Source of the DNA: Thelonectria olida
Taxonomy: Eukaryota; Ascomycota; Sordariomycetes; Hypocreales; Nectriaceae
Assembly: GCA_020736575.1 (NCBI GenBank)
Contig: JAGPYM010000057.1
Coordinates: 1 to 64,000, forward strand
Direction: 5' to 3'
Length of the DNA stretch: 64,000 nt
Shown: in pieces, positions 34,860 to 44,960 of the stretch
Layout: every line of letters begins with the position of its first letter
How positions within the stretch are numbered: the stretch's first letter is position 1
Made by a program: the position numbers and the translations under genes
Notes under the pieces: generated by a model
What the model saw: only the letters and a program-made list of their open reading frames with translations
The model's database searches: none
What the model was told of the DNA's origin: nothing

Positions 34860-35146
34860 AATATCTGCTTGTTGTTGAATGTGATTTAGTACTCAACTAC
34901 AAGCTGCAGCAGAAATGAAGGGGCAATTGATGTGTAATTGATCAAACGAATGTGTGATAGATGTGTGATAGATTGGTTGCTGGCTGCAGTCACCTTATTC
35001 CGTTGACAGCGACATGCTTATGCCTCTGGTTGAGAAATACATAGACTGAGCCCGTGCCTTATGCTTCTACATCATTGCCTACATGCCATCTCTCTACTGA
35101 TACGCACGAGTCCTAAAGCATCCAGAACATTTCATATCTGACTAGG

Positions 35147-36846
35147 CTATTCCCTAGAAGAATAAACTACTGTGAATCCCTCCAGGGTTTCCAAGGCCCC
35201 TCGACACTCATGTTCATACTTCTCAATGCCTCCTAGGTAGTTCAATTGCTCTCGCTTCTTTCCTGGAATGTTCGCTCCCATATACCAGGAGTCCGTTAAC
35301 GGCATCAAGGTTTTATCATTAGCTTCTTGGATTGCTTGCTTCCATTGTTCTTCGGCATTTCGCTGTGCTTCAATCGACTTCACATCCTTGCCCTGGAGTT
35401 TCTTGAGCAGGTCAACGACCATGTCAACTTGGCTTTCAATAAATACCGGCCCATTTGTGAACGCGGTTGGTGCTAATTCGGTTGTTAGCGGTATGTCATG
35501 TTTTGTCAGACAAAAGAGACCTTGCCTTGAGGCCCATATATAATAAACATGTTCGGGCAGCCGCTGCTGCAGAGGCCTAGGTGGGTGAAGACACCATCCT
35601 TCCATCGTTCCCGGAAGGTTAGGCCATCCCTGCCACGAATGTTCATATTCATCAGGCTGCCCGTCATGGCATCGAAGCCGGTGGCCATGACGATGGTGTC
35701 AAATTCGTGTTCGTGCCCGTCTTGACAGATAATGCCCTTTTCTGTAAACTCTTGAATTGGATTGGCTTTCAAGTCCACAATGTCAACATTGTCTCGATCA
35801 AGACATTCGTAGTAGTCTTGTTCCAGACTGCTTCGCTTCGTCCCGAATGCAAATGGCGCCTTCTCAGGGACGAGAAATGCAGACTTGGCAGGATTCTTGA
35901 TCCTCGGGCGTGTCTTCTTTGCCCAGAACTCATACATCAGCTTGTTGGCTTCCTGGTTCAACAAGAAGTCACGATAGTTGGCCTGATTGAAGTTGAATCC
36001 GCCACGATTCCACAGCTCTTCCCAAAACCCTTCCCGTTCGTGCTCATTCAACTCAAACACGGAGCCAGGCTGGGGATCATATCCAAGACCAGAAGTCGAC
36101 TTGCGGCATCGTGCAAACATGCCTTTATAAGTCGATTTGTTGACGCGTTGCTCAAATTCACCCAGCGAACGTTGGAACATTGGTAGAGAGATGCTAGCCG
36201 TCCGAATATATACCGTCAAGTGGCGTGCTTCCTTCGCAATCTCCTGAGTGCACTGGATCGCTGTTGCACCGGACCCAATGATGGCGATGCGTTTGTCCTT
36301 CGTATTGGCAACTTCTGGGTAGCGAGTAGAATGAATGAGCTGGCCTTGAAATTTGCCCAGATTTTTGAAATTGGGATGGTGCGGCTTGAACGAGCTGCCG
36401 GTCGCACAAATTAGGTATTTGGCTATGGCTTTGAGGCCATTCTCAGTCTTCACGGTCCATTTCGCGGCAGATTCATCGTATCTCGCACCAATAACGCTCG
36501 TAGAATAGGTGATATCTTTGGATAGATCCAAAGTCTTGTCGACGTGCTTGAAGTAAGCCTTCAATTCTTCCCCGCTGGGAAATCTCTCGGACCAATTCCA
36601 TTTGCGCCAAACTTCAGGCATTGAAAACTGGTAGTACGGCATTTCCGAGTCGACGCGAGCTCCAGGGTAAGTGTTCCAATGCCAGACTCCTCCAAGATCA
36701 GAACCGGCCTCGAAGACGTGGACGTTTAGTCCTAGTTGGCGAAGCTTGTACAGGCTATAGCATCCACTGAAGCCGGCACCGACGATTAGAACATCGAGCT
36801 GCTTGGTGGCGCTCTCTCCGTTGACCTGGGGGTTTGATGAAGGCAT
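35147..36846 (-). CDS. Baeyer-Villiger-type flavin monooxygenase 1 (548 aa)
   Basis: Two predicted exons (36846-35526, 35472-35147) close to 548 aa. The FAD site is GAGFSG (23-28), then GGVWHWNTYPGARVDSE. The Baeyer-Villiger fingerprint is FQGQLIHSTRYP (F166, G168, H172), followed by the NADPH site GSGATA (191-196) and ATGFDAMTG. Such enzymes insert oxygen next to a ketone with NADPH and O2. The single intron (35525-35473) must start with GC (GCAAGG). Only this donor keeps the frame and restores GPQAPTAF, typical of the family. ATG 36846 is used because the upstream in-frame ATG adds 42 residues with no family match. Divergent from the SDR at 37,572. Confidence 0.9.
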
Positions 36847-37571
36847 GACGTAACGAAATTTCGGATAGATTATTGCTGTAGCCGTGAAGATCGACAAGTT
36901 GATACGGATTCCCGATGCTGAGGAACAAATAGAACTAAGTGGATTAAGCGATACCTCTAGTGGGCGGTTCAAATCAGGTAATCATCGTTGAAATCTAAAC
37001 GATATTTAACATTTCATAGAGCCTTGTGTAGAATTCGCTACGGCTACGTGCCTCGTACTCGTACAGGGCTGCCGCTGGCTGGCTGTAGTTGCCGAAAACT
37101 AGGATGTCAGACTAAGGCAGTCAATGTCTCGCCTCTGACTAGCTAAAATGGCCGGGGACCGGATACTCGGCTCTTGCCGAATGGCCGTGGTAGCCACTTG
37201 AGTGCAAAAGAACTTCGGCAGTAATATCCGATAGTCATCGGCGACGGGTGTTCCGAGTTCCCGAAACCGAAGCTGGCTCACGTCAACTTTCCGGGCTGGA
37301 GAACGGATACTGACGGTCGTTGTCTATGATTGATAATGTCAGTGAGTCGGCCTGGACTGCTCGGGTCTGGGTACAACCACTGTAGTGCAACCTTCTCGGC
37401 CTTAACCAGCTTCTTGAAACATTATTGCTCTATCGAAGTCCTCAGTCCTTTCCATCTTTGCAATCGAACGCTAGAAAAAGGATTGTCTAATTGCGTGAAT
37501 CGCATCAGTTCCGCGGTCTTGCATGCTTCGTACGCGCCGCCATTTCTCCTAATCGCTTCAAAGAAATAACG
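36847..37571. promoter_or_regulatory. Shared promoter region, BVMO 1 / SDR 2
   Basis: A 725-bp region between diverging starts. It holds GCCGAAAAC near 37,092, TTGCCGAATGGCCG near 37,174 and CTTCGGCAGTAATATCCGAT near 37,210. These are dense CGG/CCG half-sites. No gene is seen. Confidence 0.45.
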
Positions 37572-38789
37572 ATGAGTGTTAATCCACGTCTCAATTTCCC
37601 TCGAGGGATGTTAGCTGGTAAGGTTGGCGCCGTGCTACTGAATGAACGAACTGATCTCCAACATCGACATTAGGGCAAACAGCTATAATTACTGGCGCAG
37701 CCCAAGGCATAGGCGCCGAGACGGCCGCAATTCTCGCACGTGAGGGTTGCAAGGTTGTTATCGCCGATATAGATTCTGGTAACACGTTATCGAAGCAAAG
37801 GAGTAGCAGCAATACTTACGATATGGCTAGCTAAGGCCTCCAAGACTGCCGAGGCCATCAATTCAGACGGAGGCGCTGCGATTGCCGTTGCCGGAGATAT
37901 CACGAACAATGAAGCTATCGACAAGCTGGTCAAAAAGGCCGCCGAATTCAGTGGCGGAAAGATTCATATTATCATAAACAATGCAGGATACGCCTGGGAT
38001 GACCCGATTGACAAGATCCAGGACAAACAATGGGGTGAGGCCTTCTATCAGCTTAGATACTTCGTGTTCTAACCGACGAAGATACCATCATTGCCTTGCA
38101 CAATACGGCACCGTTCAAGCTCATCCGAGCAGCAGCACCATACTTCATGGTCAAGGATGGCGAACCGAGATCCATCGTTAACATCTCATCTACATCCGGG
38201 ATTCACGGTAATGCTGGACAGGCTAGCTACGCTTTGGCGAAAGCTGGATTGGTAGGACTTACTAAAACACTCGCCCAAGAATGGGGACCAGAATATGGCG
38301 TGCGAGCAAACAGTATGGACCTTGCTCCCAGACCGTTGAGCTCCGCTGAGACTAATCGCTTCATTCGCAGCTGTTGCTTTCGGTGCCATTAAGACTAGAC
38401 TTACCCAGGCGCCTGTAGGTGAGTATGTTGTCAAGCCAGATGGCATGAAGCATGCTGTTGGATTTCACGGCGGCTACGATGAAGAAGAGAAATGGTCAGT
38501 AAATTCGGATAACCAAATCTTATGGACTGGACCTTAGACTTTCACCTCACAGGGTCGGAGATATACCTCTTAGACGGATTGGGTCTCCTACAGATGCTGG
38601 ACAGGCAATCCTGGCTGTAGTCTCCCCGCTCTTCTCGTATGTGACTGGACAGGTGAGTCAAGCAACCACTGCTGCAGGAAGCATTCTAATAGACGTACTT
38701 TTAGACAATCATGGTAAGCACAACCCGGCAGGCTTTCAGTGTCACGTAATAAACATCAAAAGGTCGCTGGTGGTAGGGGCGGTATGTAG
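37572..38789 (+). CDS. FabG-type short-chain dehydrogenase (281 aa, 8 exons, 9-nt micro-exon)
   Basis: Predicted exons: 37572-37617, 37674-37778, 37831-38034, 38082-38312, 38371-38494, 38553-38652, 38705-38713, 38763-38789. They close to 281 aa. The cofactor site is TGAAQGIG (22-29), then VIADID, INNAG, ISSTSG (Ser) and YALAK (YxxxK). The ADID aspartate suggests NAD. The carboxyl end SYVTGQTIMVAGGRGGM is the usual SDR terminus and is obtained only if a 9-nt exon (ACA ATC ATG) is joined to a final 27-nt exon. Without it the gene reads through into unrelated residues. Likely role: a 3-hydroxyacyl or hydroxy-ketone oxidoreductase step in the pathway. Divergent from BVMO 1. Confidence 0.82.
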
Positions 38790-39229
38790 GGCAAATGAGT
38801 TTGGTTCAATGCGTGGTACGAGCTCATGCGCAGGGAAGTCGGTGGATGATATGCGGCGGATAGGATAAAGTTGAGTCCAAACATGATACAGTATTACGCC
38901 AAATCATGTGTCTACATTAGAACCTTATGTCATTTGAACCGTGATGATTTCAAAGGCGGCAGCTGATAGAGAGGTGGCGAGGAATATATCCTTTGGCCTA
39001 TGTTAATATAGAATATAGATGCTTAAAGATGTTATTAAGGCATGATTCCTCCTGACAGATACTATGTATACAACAGTAAGATGGTCTTATTTTATAGTTT
39101 CAAAGTCTTCATCTTCATATGATACCCAAGAAAATAACTTTGCATGGAATCATAACATCACTATTACACAACGGTGAATAGTAAAACTCGCATTTATCAA
39201 CCCTTATCAAGTATAGCTAAGTCTGTAAC
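38790..39229. other. Convergent 3' ends; no gene seen
   Basis: AT-leaning sequence between the stop codons of the SDR (+) and BVMO 2 (-). It has no coding frame and presumably holds both polyadenylation regions. Confidence 0.5.
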
Positions 39230-40985
39230 TCATTCCCCAGTAGTTGTAATCTGGTAAACACGTCTATCTGTAGTTTGCCATCCCATCGCCTCGGTGATTG
39301 CGGGAAGAGAAAAGTCCATGCTTGCCCATGATGACTTGATCTCGTTGTTGAGCCAGGCACTCCAAGTCGGGACACCGCCAAAGTAGAATAAGACGTTGGA
39401 AGCTTTTCCAGGTATATTTGCGCCAACAAACCAAGCCCCCGATTTCTTGGCAGATTCCGCAAATAATGTGGCCTTGAACGCTTCATCAAGATGACAAGTC
39501 CAGGCATTCGCAGCCTTCTCAGTAACTTCGATCTTGACGAGTTTGTTCTCCTCCATATACCGTAGAGTTCGACCAATCCAACTCACTTCTATATCCAGAA
39601 CGACTGGCATGTTTCCAAAAGGGACATGAGGGCCGCAAACCGAGAACATGTTAGGAAACCCGGGGACAAGGACTCCAGCAAAAGTTTCAACCCTTTTTGC
39701 CCAACAATCCCTGAGAGATTTGCCTTGACTGCCTTTCACGTTCATCTCACTCAGTGCCCCTGTGGCGGCATCGAATCCCAGAGCGAAAATGATCATGTCA
39801 AACTCGTGCTCGACTCCGGAGCTGGTGAGAATGCCCTCTTTGCAAAGTTCGATGTCTTGCTGGCTTATGTCAATCAGCTTGACGTTGGGTCGGTTGAATG
39901 CCTCATAGTAGAAGTGTCCACAAGGCGGGCGCTTAGAGAGAAAGGAATATTTGGGACACAGCAGTTCTGCCGTATCTGGGTCCTGGACAATGGCCCGAAT
40001 TTTTTGTCTCAGATATTCCGAAGCAAGATCATTGGATTCTTGGTTTGTGAAAAGATCGTCAAAGGTCTCAAACTGGAAATGGAAGCCACCGCATTCCCAA
40101 CCAGAGTCGAGGACTTGTCTGATATTCTCGGCGTCTGCCACACCTTGGACTGTTTTCCCCGAAGATTTCATTGCTAGACCGAAAGGGTGCGTGCTTGCAT
40201 GATTCCAAGTGGTATCAAAGCTCTGCTTGATGTTGGTGACCTGATGCTCATCGATTTCGTAGTTCCGCCCCGGAAGCACATAATTTGGCGTGCGTTGAAA
40301 CACGGTCAACTGTTCGGCTACAGGAGCGAGCTTGGGGATGATCTGGACTCCCGTGGCGCCAGTGCCTATGACGGCGATGCGCTTGCCTTCAAAATCAATC
40401 TTTTGTTTGGGCCATCGAGATGCCTGGTACCACTCGCCCTTGTACGATTTGAGACCGGCAAAAGGCGGCTCTTTGGCAACTGACAAAGGTCCAGTGGCGG
40501 GGAGGAAGTATCGACAGGTCACGGAAACCCCATCCGCAGTGGTAATGGTCCAGGTGTTCTCGCAGTCACTGTAGCGAGCCGCCGTAATGCGCGTGTCGAA
40601 CTCGATACGCTTCCGCAAATCGAAGCGATCTATTCTCAGACATGTCAGTAGGTGAAGTTGGAGGGGACCAACTATCCCTGCAAGAAAACAACTAACCAAC
40701 AACACGACCCAGATACTGCTGTACCTCTTTCTGCGAAGGATAACGCTCGCTATACTTCCATTCATCCATCAGACCAGGCGCAAAGTTCATGGCGTAGACC
40801 CAAGCCTCGCTGTCGGTTCGGGCGCCGGGATAGCGATTCCAGTACCATGCGCCGCCGATATCTGATCCGGCCTCGAAACACTTGACGGTGAGGCCGAGTT
40901 CATTCAGTTCCCATAGCGACCGAATGCCACCGAAGCCTGCACCGATGACGACGGCATCGTAATCTACAGTCTTGTTGGAGGCCAT
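39230..40985 (-). CDS. Baeyer-Villiger-type flavin monooxygenase 2 (562 aa), altered fingerprint
   Basis: Two predicted exons (40985-40697, 40629-39230) close to 562 aa. The FAD site is GAGFGG (15-20), then [17 protein letters not shown], the NADPH site GTGATG (185-190), ALGFDAATG and [10 protein letters not shown]. The Baeyer-Villiger fingerprint normally reads FxGxxxHTxxW. Here it is [12 protein letters not shown], with Tyr for Phe at 159 and Gln for the usual His at 165. The enzyme is otherwise a standard cyclohexanone-monooxygenase-like protein of usual length. The two BVMOs are clearly different proteins rather than a recent duplication, so they probably take different ketones. Divergent from the regulator at 42,006. 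Confidence 0.9.
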
Positions 40986-42005
40986 GGTGTGTCTATCCGG
41001 GACAAGGAGAAGGTGCAATTTAACCTTGGAATGAGTGAGCAGAAAACGTGAAAGATAGCGTTCTAATTGCAGAAGCATTCATAACGACACATCCAAGCAC
41101 TGCTATTTGTTTAATGATACATGCATCTGGTAGTAAGTTTAGGGTCATTCATGGTCGCCGACCTTGTCTTGTCCGTGAGTCGGTTGCCCCGGCATCAGCC
41201 GACCAAGATGACCGAGATGAGGAGTTTCGGCTCGAGTGAGATTGTGTCAGTACCACCTAGTATTTCCGACGGTATACGGCACCCAAAGTCCACCACATTC
41301 TCCGCTCAGCACGATGAGTCTGGGGTACCCCGCAAATGCATCCCGGCCCGGGGTATCCGGCCGGAACGGAAATGTCACAGTTCTACTTCCGTTCTGACTG
41401 CGAAGGTTTGAAATCATGGATAATTAAATGAACCTTTTCCCTGTCAATTGACAGGTTGTTGGTGCTCGTGTGTAATGTGTATTGCTTTGAACAATGACGT
41501 TGACACGGAGGCTTGTCGAAATAAACGGCCTAGAGGTTCTCATACAAATGGCGAAAGCCCTCCCCCTAGAAAACCTGGAAGCTTATATTCGAGAGTGTAT
41601 ACCCAGATGTATGTCTGGGATGTATACGAAGTATGGCCACGAAGTGTCTAGCTTAAAAGAGTCGTCGTGATATTACTATTATCTGGAAAAGTTATTCTCT
41701 TCCGATTTTCCGCGGTAAATACACAATACCCAGCAACCCCGTACACTGCCTTGAGTTTGAGTCACTTGTACAGCCACTTGCTATATACCAAATTGCCACT
41801 GCGGCGTTGACCGAGATCTTTAGCCTCGATTCGGCGCTCGGCCGAACGGCCTAGCTTAGTGTTGCTCTACCCCAGACCCCCGCACTCCTGGAGCGATGCT
41901 GCATGCTTGGATCAAGATCTTGTCACTCAATCCTGGGAATTTGTGCCGTTCTTCAGAAGTGATCCGATACTCTGCTTACTTTGAGCCCTTCTGGCTGCCT
42001 TACCA
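40986..42005. promoter_or_regulatory. Shared promoter region, BVMO 2 / Zn2Cys6 gene
   Basis: 1,020 bp between diverging starts. It contains TCGGCCGA at 41838-41845 (168 bp before the regulator ATG), ATCCGGCCGGAACGG near 41,356 and further CGG half-sites. No gene is seen, and open frames at 41,121-41,651 lack any family feature. Confidence 0.5.
41838..41845. promoter_or_regulatory. TCGGCCGA palindrome, site 1
   Basis: A perfect 8-bp palindrome inside TTCGGCGCTCGGCCGAACGG. The same 8-mer occurs in the ALDH/ADH promoter (51451-51458) and upstream of the transporter (55310-55317). Its CGG-CCG halves suit a Zn2Cys6 dimer. Function is inferred. Confidence 0.45.
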
Positions 42006-44309
42006 ATGGTGAATCGACTCAAACCCTCGTCGACAAGGTGCACGTCTCAGCGTGCCGCCATCGCATGCCAAAGTTGCCGGCTGCGCAAGGTGAAGGCAAG
42101 TCGACGTTCCCCTCACTTTTCTCTCGCCAATGCTCAAACTTTCTGTTCAGTGTGACGCGCAGTCTGTACCGTCAGATGAAGGCTGTGGCCCATGCCGACG
42201 AGCTGGACAAGAATGCTTGCTTGACCCTCTGTCGGATGGAAGAAGGTATATTGTCGATGGACAACAATGTATCAGCGAGTGGCAGCTAAATAAAAATGAG
42301 AGGTAGATCGGTTAGCCGAAAACTCGTCGGCAAACTCCAACAGCGTATAGAAACGCTCGAAGCTCTCAATCGAAAAATCATTAACCGATCAGATTGGAGA
42401 CCTGATGAGGACAGTGCTGTTCCGACCACGGACACATCTGTGCTTGCAGGCGGTTCTAGGTATGTTCCCGTCAAAGCATAGACCCTCGAGGATGATCCTT
42501 AGGTGAGGTGAGTGGCTGACATTCTCAAGTACCGTACGATCCGTGGTTACTACTGATACAAGACCTCCCCAGAGCAACGATATCATTGATCCAGTCCTGT
42601 CAAGAATGTCTTGCAGCTCCCATCAATCTCTACCCACGTCGGTGGTGGCTACTGGAAATTCTCCAGAAACTGCATGCCATCGATCACCCAGTTTCTACGG
42701 CGCAACATCCCACCCTCATGTCGTCTCACCGGGTGAGGAGTCCCGCCTCACTTCTTTCGATGAGCTTGATGCAGTCGGCATTGACATTGACCCAACTTCA
42801 CTACACCTTCGAGACCATTTGTTCCAGTCTTTCTTCAAGTATCAGACACTTTGGGTTGATATCGTGAACAAGGAATCATTCTTCACCCATCAGGCAAACG
42901 GTAACAACTCTCGGTGGTACTCCAAATTCCTAGAAAACGCCATGTTGGCCTGCGCCACGAGACTGAGCACATCCAAATCTGTACGCGCCTTGGGCCCTAG
43001 CTATTGCGAGCTCGCTAAGGATGATGTGCTAAGAGCAATGTCCGAGCCGACGCCTGCGAATCTACAAGGGTTCCTGCTTTTGAGCGAATATGAAGTCACA
43101 CAGGGTAATGACCGCCCAGGTTGGATGTTCTGTGGTAAGTGGATTGAGAAGATTTCCTTTGAGTCACCTTTACTAATTGATGCAGGCGTCGGTTGTCGAA
43201 TGTTATCCGATCTTGGTTTGCATGAGCTTGCAAATACCATCGACGCTCCTCTGGATGAGCAAGAACCAACTAAAGAGAGCGACCTGGCCTACGCTCTGCT
43301 GTCAGCTTGCGTTGTTTACGAAGGTGTTTGGACTCTGTATCTCGGTAGACCAAGCTCCATCCCCAGATCCGTCATGGGTGTGGTGTCCGCGCGCAGCAAG
43401 AGAGGGCGAAAATCGGATTCACCATGGCTCAACGCCTGGGTACGGCTTTGCGTGCCCATGGCTGAGATATCCCACGTGCTGAATGACGGGTCCATCGAAG
43501 ACTCGGACAGGTCTAATTTGCTGCTTAGGCTCTTCAAGCAGGTGGAGGAGTGGTATGAAAGCCTTCCGCCAGAGCTGGCATACAGTGAGGACCGTCCAAC
43601 GAGTACGGGTCTGCCTGGATACGGCTTGCACGCACAGTTTTGCAAGGTTCAAATACTCGTCAGACGAGCCTTGGCCAGGCCGTTGAACACTAGAAAGCGA
43701 CGGTATTCTCAGATTACGAGCGAGAAAGATGATTGGACGTCAACTCACGATTCGCACGCCATGGTTTACAAATATGCGCTTCGCATTGCCCGCCTTGTCA
43801 TCACCTATCGAGAAGCTTTTGGATTGGAGAAGATACCATCCATCATGCTTGACAACGCCGTTTTAGCAGCTACCGCCATGATTGAGCATCTCAGCAAAGC
43901 GGATAACGTCAACAACATGCAATACCAGATGACATGGCTCCGCCAACTGGTAAAGAGCTTGGAGTCAATGCAGCCGCATTTCCCCATTATAGGACGTATG
44001 CTCGATTCTTTGAGACAAATCTGTGGAAGTGGTACGGTTTCTAATATCTTCACCCCTGCACACCGAGACTCGACAAATGCCCCTGCTCATGACCTGTCTG
44101 CTCCAAGACAGTCTCTGGATGTCAGCTCTGACTCGAACAACATGCAAGATAATTCGATTGCGGTTGACCATTCTTCTAATTTTGTTTGGGGCGCTTTTGA
44201 TCTGGAGAGCAGCTTGGGTGTTCTCCCATCAGGTGGATTTGACGATGCTATTCTTAATCTCCCTCTACCGGAAGCTTTCATGTCTAGCTTAGCACAAGTG
44301 CCCCCTTAG
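42006..44309 (+). CDS. Zn2Cys6 transcription factor (690 aa), GC-AG first intron
   Basis: Predicted exons: 42006-42095, 42151-42245, 42301-42459, 42530-43134, 43186-44309. They close to 690 aa. The zinc cluster (cysteines 21, 24, 31, 42, 45 and 52) is split by the first intron. Only a GC donor (GCAAGT at 42096) gives the required C-x2-C-x6-C spacing (CQSCRLRKVKC), because the nearby GT donor leaves four residues instead of six. A coiled-coil linker follows (KLVGKLQQRIETLEALNRK), then the fungal_trans domain (LFQSFFKYQTLWVDIV, then GVGCRMLSDLGLHE and VYEGVWTLYLGRPSSIP). The fourth intron (43135-43185, 51 nt) is a multiple of three, so its retention would not stop translation. Candidate regulator of the BVMO 2 side. 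Confidence 0.88.
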
Positions 44310-44960
44310 ATTGTAATAAATGGGCCCAGAAAGCCCACACTTCGTTGGCCTGACTTCACCCCAAGGAAATAAGAACTAATAACCTTGAAATTTATATATT
44401 CCACTCAGGATGATGCCTGCTACGAGCTCTATGCACCAATTTGACCATCAGGCGAGTGATTCTAGTCGTGGCGCTTTCACTCTCTATGATTCATGTCGAA
44501 TCTTGCAAGTTGTCTAGGAATTAGCAGAGTCCTCAGAGACATTTATGGAAATCCACGGCGGGAGAAGTTAGCAAGAGCCAGGATGGGCAGTAGTGCGTTA
44601 TGTTGGTCTTGAGTTGTTTCCGACATTTAGGGCATAGTTTAACGGAATTCTGCAAACGAAGGAAGTTGGTAAAGCAATAGTTTATCATAAAGCATGAACA
44701 TATGAGCTACCTTTTCTATGAATTTCCGCGTCGAGTCAAAAATAAATACGAAAAAGAACCAATTCCCTAAAATACGAATCGAATTCTGCCGTAACACCAT
44801 GTATTCTTATACCTTAACCGCCCCGTTGACCTGGTCATTAGGTTATTGACTAGCTTGGCGTTGACTAGAAGACTTGGGGCTATATGTCTATTGACTCGGA
44901 AGTACTCCAGTCAAGGTGCTATTATTGCACTGAGACGATTCTCCAACCAGAATCATGCGA
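44310..44960. other. Convergent 3' ends; no gene seen
   Basis: Between the stop codons of the regulator (+) and the fusion monooxygenase (-). There are no frames with family features and no RNA gene. Confidence 0.5.
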
